In this document: one piece after another, positions 42,790 to 46,245 of the stretch | Layout of the letters: each line of letters opens with the position of its first letter | How positions within the stretch are numbered: position 1 is the first letter of the stretch | Origin: GCA-002282575 sp964493995 | GTDB lineage: Bacteria; Pseudomonadota; Gammaproteobacteria; Thiomicrospirales; Thiomicrospiraceae | DNA length: 46,245 nt | Reading direction: 5' to 3' | NCBI GenBank assembly: GCA_964493995.1 | Contig: CAZBQD010000014.1 | Location: 1 to 46,245 of the forward strand | Made by a program: the position numbers and the translations under genes | Notes under the pieces: model-generated | The model's database searches: none | What the model was told of the DNA's origin: nothing | Seen by the model: the letters and a program-made list of their open reading frames with translations, nothing else

Positions 42790-44526
42790 ATGTCCAGTAG
42801 CCAACTGTATCGCCGACTGCTGACCTATCTGCGCCCCCATTGGCGCTTGGTATCTGTTGCCTTGCTGGCTATGGGGGTGATTGCCGCCCTCGAACCCATG
42901 CTACCCGCCCTCATGCAGCCGCTGGTCGATGACAGCCTGATTGCCAAAGACAAACAAGCCATGCTGTGGGTACCTTTGGCGTTACTGGCGGTTTTTGTCG
43001 TCAAAGGCTTGGCTGAATACGTAGCTAAGGTGGTCAGTCAGGGTGTGGCACAACGCACTATGGCCGATTTACGCAGTGCCATGTTCGCTAAAATGATGAC
43101 CCTACCCATCGACAAACAACAACAGATTGGCAGTGCCAATTTACTCTCACGCGTGACCTTCGATGTCACGCAAGTGGCAACGGCACTGTCTGAAGTGTGG
43201 ATTGTCATTATTCGCGACACCCTCATCATTTTAGGTTTAGTGGGTTTTTTACTCTACACCAGTTGGCAGTTGACCTTGTTCATCATTGCCATCGCCCCGA
43301 TTGCTTCGTGGATTATTCGCAAAGCCAGTGGACTCATGCGCACGTCGAGCAGCGAAGTGCAAGCCAGTATGGGACGGGTAACGCAAATTCTCGATGAAGC
43401 CCTCAGCGGTCGCAAAGAAATCAGCATTTACGCCGGACAATCGCATGAGCAAGCACGTTTTAATCGTGCCATTGACCAATTACGTCAACAAACCATGAGC
43501 ATTGTTAAAGTGGCCAGCGCCAATGTGCCCTTAGTGCAAGTCATTGCCGCCGTTGCTGTTGCCTGCGTTATTTATGTCGCCACCCACCTATCGGAGCAGG
43601 AACTGCTGACACCAGGTCAGCTCATCGCCTTTATTACCGGTATGAGTATGCTGTTTGAACCCATTCGACGCCTAACGGGTATTAATGAACCGCTACAAAA
43701 AGGACTGGCAGCCGCCACCACCATTTTTGCCCTGCTTGATGAAATCGACGAGCCAGACCAAGGCACACAAACACTCAAGCTGTCAGCGCCGGCCGACATT
43801 CGATTGGAGGCGCTCAGCTTCACCTATCCCGAACAAAGCAACCCTGCCATTCAGCCACTCAACTTAGTCATTCCAGCAGGAAAAACACTGGCCTTAGTCG
43901 GTGCTTCTGGCAGTGGCAAAAGTACGCTCATTAGTTTGCTCTGTCGTTTTAATGAGCCCACATCGGGGCAAATTGTGTATGGCGACACGCCCATTCACCA
44001 GCTGACCCTTGCTAACTGGCGTGAGCAAATCGCTCTGGTGAGTCAACACATTGTGCTGTTCGATGACAGCATTGCTGCCAACATTGCTTACGGTGAACTG
44101 GTCACGCCAGACAATCGCCCCGCCATCGAAGCCGCCGCACGCGCCGCCCATGCGTGGGAATTTATTCGTCAACTCCCCGCCGGATTAGACACCGCTGTCG
44201 GCGAAGATGGTACACGACTTTCGGGCGGTCAGCGTCAACGTCTAGCCCTAGCCCGCGCCTTTTACAAAAATGCGCCCATCCTCATTTTAGATGAAGCTAC
44301 CTCCGCTCTCGATACTGAATCGGAACAACTGATTAACCAAGCCTTGCGTGAATTGCACGGTCAAAAAACCATCATTATCATTGCCCATCGCTTATCGACC
44401 GTACAACACAGCGACCTGATTGTGTTGCTGGAGCAGGGCAAATTGCGCGAACAAGGCACCCATCATCAACTCTTAGCGCAAGGGGGCAGTTACGCCAATT
44501 TGGTTGCCCACAGCGAACTAAAATGA
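42790..44526 (+). CDS. msbA: Lipid A export ABC transporter (MsbA)
   Basis: This is a homodimeric half-transporter that flips lipid A-core across the inner membrane. It has 578 residues from ATG 42790. The membrane domain (about 1-320) has six helices. The ATPase domain carries Walker A GASGSGKST, the Q-loop region, signature LSGGQRQRLALARA, Walker B ILILDEATSALD and the switch His in IIIIAHRLSTV. The start two bases after the phosphatase stop is preferred over an upstream in-frame start within that gene. It overlaps the acyltransferase by ATGA, supporting the LPS role. Confidence 0.94.
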   Translation: MSSSQLYRRLLTYLRPHWRLVSVALLAMGVIAALEPMLPALMQPLVDDSLIAKDKQAMLWVPLALLAVFVVKGLAEYVAKVVSQGVAQRTMADLRSAMFAKMMTLPIDKQQQIGSANLLSRVTFDVTQVATALSEVWIVIIRDTLIILGLVGFLLYTSWQLTLFIIAIAPIASWIIRKASGLMRTSSSEVQASMGRVTQILDEALSGRKEISIYAGQSHEQARFNRAIDQLRQQTMSIVKVASANVPLVQVIAAVAVACVIYVATHLSEQELLTPGQLIAFITGMSMLFEPIRRLTGINEPLQKGLAAATTIFALLDEIDEPDQGTQTLKLSAPADIRLEALSFTYPEQSNPAIQPLNLVIPAGKTLALVGASGSGKSTLISLLCRFNEPTSGQIVYGDTPIHQLTLANWREQIALVSQHIVLFDDSIAANIAYGELVTPDNRPAIEAAARAAHAWEFIRQLPAGLDTAVGEDGTRLSGGQRQRLALARAFYKNAPILILDEATSALDTESEQLINQALRELHGQKTIIIIAHRLSTVQHSDLIVLLEQGKLREQGTHHQLLAQGGSYANLVAHSELK

Positions 44527-45416
44527 TCCTAGCACCCTTAGCTTTATGGCATCCACGTTATTGGCTGTTATGGTTAGGGCTAACCATGGCTTGGCTAGTG
44601 GCACAACTTCCCCTAGCTTGGTTATGGCGCTTGGGTCGCGGCTTGGGGTGGTTATTTTTCAAACTGGCACATACTAGGCGTTATTATACCGAACGTAATA
44701 TCGCACTCTGCTTTCCTCAACACAGCGCCAACGAGCAACAGGCGTTAGTGAAAGAACACTTTGCCCAGCTCGGCATGGGCTTAATGGAAATGTTGGTGGT
44801 GTGGTTTGGACGCGCCAGCGCCCTAACTCAACGCTGTGAGGTGACGGGAGCGGAATACCTGCAACAAGCAGCAGAAGCCCAACGTGGCACCATTGTGTGT
44901 GTCTTTCATACCGTTCACATGGAAGCAATGGGGCTGTTAGCCGGACAACTCGCCCCCATTCATCCCGTTTATCGTCCGCACGAAAACCCTTTGCTGGAAT
45001 GGTTCATGGCACGCAATCGCTCGCGCCATACCGCTGGGGCAATTTCTAACCGACAGATTAAGGTCATCTTATCCAGCTTGCATCAGGGCAAGTTGGTGTG
45101 GTTATCGCCCGACCAACGCAATCGGGGTGATGGCATCCTCGTGCCTTTTTTTGGACACGATACCCTCACCCACCCTTCTATTGCCCGTATTGCACGCCTC
45201 ACTCAGGCTCAAGTCATACCGCTATTTTGTCGCTTGAACGCCCAAGGACACTTTGAAATTGAGGTATTACCACCACTGACCGACTTCCCCGGTGACGATG
45301 ATGCCGCCGCCTTAACGCGTCTCATGCAGCTATTAGAAGCCGATATTGCCAAAGCACCCGCGCAGTACCTCTGGGCGCATAATCGGTTTAATTTGGATAA
45401 GCCAGATGGTCGTTAA
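44523..45416 (+). CDS. Lipid A acyltransferase (LpxL/HtrB-type)
   Basis: This 297-residue membrane-bound enzyme adds secondary acyl chains to lipid A. An N-terminal hydrophobic segment (LALWHPRYWLLWLGLTMAWL) is followed by YTERNIALCFP and the active-site HTVHME (H-x4-E). Also seen are VYRPHENPLLEWFMARNR and LSPDQRNRGDGILVPFFGH. The family does not distinguish lauroyl, myristoyl or palmitoleoyl transfer, so no gene number is assigned. It is coupled to msbA by an ATGA overlap. Confidence 0.92.
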   Translation: MILAPLALWHPRYWLLWLGLTMAWLVAQLPLAWLWRLGRGLGWLFFKLAHTRRYYTERNIALCFPQHSANEQQALVKEHFAQLGMGLMEMLVVWFGRASALTQRCEVTGAEYLQQAAEAQRGTIVCVFHTVHMEAMGLLAGQLAPIHPVYRPHENPLLEWFMARNRSRHTAGAISNRQIKVILSSLHQGKLVWLSPDQRNRGDGILVPFFGHDTLTHPSIARIARLTQAQVIPLFCRLNAQGHFEIEVLPPLTDFPGDDDAAALTRLMQLLEADIAKAPAQYLWAHNRFNLDKPDGR

Positions 45417-45425
45417 GCGCGATAA

Positions 45426-45527
45426 AGCTCTGGACAGCCCCCCACCGCTGTGCCCGATGCCGAAATACTCGCCCGCTTGTTGAGCCTGAATGAGGAGCGG
45501 AGTAAAATGGCAGAAACGAAGGAGTAG
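45426..45527 (+). pseudogene. Remnant of a restriction-modification-type C-terminus
   Basis: A 33-codon open stretch (after a stop at 45423) ends in TAG and contains VPDAEILARLLSLNEERSKM. That pattern resembles the 'EIL.RLL.LN.ER' ending of large Eco57I-type methylase/restriction proteins. There is no start codon with a ribosome site and nothing of the body of such a gene. It is likely the tail left by a deletion, but a chance resemblance is possible. Confidence 0.35.
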
Positions 45528-45532
45528 AAAAA

Positions 45533-45790
45533 ATGCCAACCATTAGCACGTTTTACGGCATCTTGATTCAGATGTATTGGGATGACCATGCTCCTCCTCA
45601 TTTTCATGTGCTCTATGCCGAATATGAAGCAACAGTTAACATTTTAACGCTGGAAGTGACGGGCAGCCTGCCCAAAAGAGCCAAAGCTTTGGTTCTGGAA
45701 TGGGCAGAAGAAAACCGAGCCGCGTTAATGGAGAATTGGACATTATGCGAAAAGAACCAGACACCACACAAAATATTGCCCCTGCCATAA
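45533..45790 (+). CDS. DUF4160 family protein
   Basis: This 85-residue protein shows the family layout: MPTISTFYGILIQMYWDDHAPPHFHVLYAEYEATVNI, then SLPKRAKALVLEWAEENRAALMENW. AAGGAG lies eight bases before the ATG. DUF4160 is almost always encoded beside DUF2442, as here; the pair is often suggested as toxin-antitoxin-like but its activity is not established. Conserved His residues in APPHFHV are notable. Confidence 0.88.
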   Translation: MPTISTFYGILIQMYWDDHAPPHFHVLYAEYEATVNILTLEVTGSLPKRAKALVLEWAEENRAALMENWTLCEKNQTPHKILPLP

Positions 45791-46071
45791 CCATTAAAAC
45801 CCCTTGGCGTGTGCAGCATGTTGAGCCTATGTCGGGGTATCGGTTGCGAGTCAGGTTCATGGATGAAACAGAAGGCTTAGTGGATTTGGCAATGTTGGTT
45901 ACTTCATCAAACGCGGGTGTGTTTGCGCAACTACAGGATCAACAATTATTTAACAATGTGGGCGTTGAATATGGTGCTGTTACATGGCAGTGTGGACTGG
46001 ATCTAGCACCCGATACCATGTACCACAGGATTAAACAAGCACCATCACACTTGTATGTTGTTGGGGAATAG
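45745..46071 (+). CDS. DUF2442 family protein
   Basis: This 108-residue protein starts at ATG 45745, overlapping DUF4160 by 46 bases. The family core is VQHVEPMSGYRLRVRFMDETEGLVDLAMLV, then VFAQLQDQQLFNNVGVEYGAVTW and GLDLAPDTMY. A longer start at 45700 would lie entirely within DUF4160 and lacks support. The translational coupling suggests the two proteins act together, possibly as toxin and antitoxin. Confidence 0.87.
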   Translation: MRKEPDTTQNIAPAITIKTPWRVQHVEPMSGYRLRVRFMDETEGLVDLAMLVTSSNAGVFAQLQDQQLFNNVGVEYGAVTWQCGLDLAPDTMYHRIKQAPSHLYVVGE

Positions 46072-46139
46072 GTTCTGCTGCGACATAACCTTGTCTCAGT
46101 GAGTTGCTTGGCTATTGCATCATTAACCAAGGAAATCAG

Positions 46140-46245
46140 ATGAAACACCCTTTCAATGATCCAAATCGGTTGTTTCGTTATAACCTCCGACTGGAGTGTC
46201 AACCCTTTTTCGTACAAGGAATCTGGTTTTTATCTAAAAGCTTTG
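46140..46245 (+). CDS. Incomplete gene at the right edge, unknown
   Basis: An ATG with AAGGA six bases upstream opens a frame that runs uninterrupted to the window end (35 codons; MKHPFNDPNRLFRYNLRLEC...). It contains no recognised motif. The good ribosome site supports a real start. Confidence 0.45.
   Translation, partial: MKHPFNDPNRLFRYNLRLECQPFFVQGIWFLSKSF

Noticed and set aside
45939..46217. Minus-strand frame opposite DUF2442
   Set aside because: It overlaps a recognised family and has no motif or ribosome site.
1..46245. CRISPR arrays, tRNA or rRNA genes
   Set aside because: No regularly spaced repeats, cloverleaf sequences or rRNA-like stretches were recognised on either strand.

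Overview
The window is chromosomal DNA from a Gram-negative proteobacterium. The genes that point this way are msbA, an LpxL-type acyltransferase, rlmM, the Regba redox pair RegB/RegA, TrxC, NhaA, an RND efflux pump, many chemoreceptors and c-di-GMP enzymes, and a glutamate-cysteine ligase of the 'T. ferrooxidans-type' family. I read it as a gamma- or betaproteobacterium of about 50% GC and cannot place it further. No rRNA, tRNA or CRISPR was seen. The sequence is a draft scaffold: a 100-N gap at 12691-12790 is flanked by two identical 55-bp copies, which looks like unmerged contig overlap rather than biology.

Layout. (1) 1-2669, minus: N-terminus of a type I secretion ATPase, algC and a CobW-type GTPase. 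(2) 2668-5508, plus: a two-repeat helical protein, trxC, regB and regA, probably one redox operon. (3) 5509-9308: an accessory region. A ParE-type toxin-antitoxin cassette lies between 20-bp direct repeats copied from the 3' end of regA. Next come a higBA module, an XRE regulator, and a divergent A+T-rich operon of four envelope or unknown genes. (4) 9405-15307, minus: HD-GYP phosphodiesterase, HlyD-type adaptor and RND pump. (5) 15589-21885, plus: eight tightly packed, mostly overlapping genes: Tat-exported glutathione peroxidase, FAD amine oxidase, DUF1365, cyclopropane-fatty-acid-synthase-like enzyme, SDR, NTF2-like protein, and a photolyase split into two proteins in reversed order. This resembles the light/singlet-oxygen lipid-modification loci of other proteobacteria.

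(6) 22008-33477: a signalling block with EAL and GAF-GGDEF (coupled), two tandem chemoreceptors, a REC-HD-GYP regulator and a large hybrid kinase. (7) 33643-38287, plus: gshA-nhaA-gshB-apbE, nearly all overlapping. (8) 38408-41502: rlmM and a third chemoreceptor. (9) 41499-45416: gamma-carbonic-anhydrase-like protein (minus), then dual-specificity phosphatase, msbA and lipid A acyltransferase (plus). (10) 45426-46245: a remnant resembling a restriction-modification C-terminus, a DUF4160/DUF2442 pair and an incomplete gene at the edge.

The strongest candidates for something under-described are the split photolyase inside the photo-oxidative operon, the regA-tail direct repeats around the toxin-antitoxin cassette, and the A+T-rich envelope operon under an XRE regulator.
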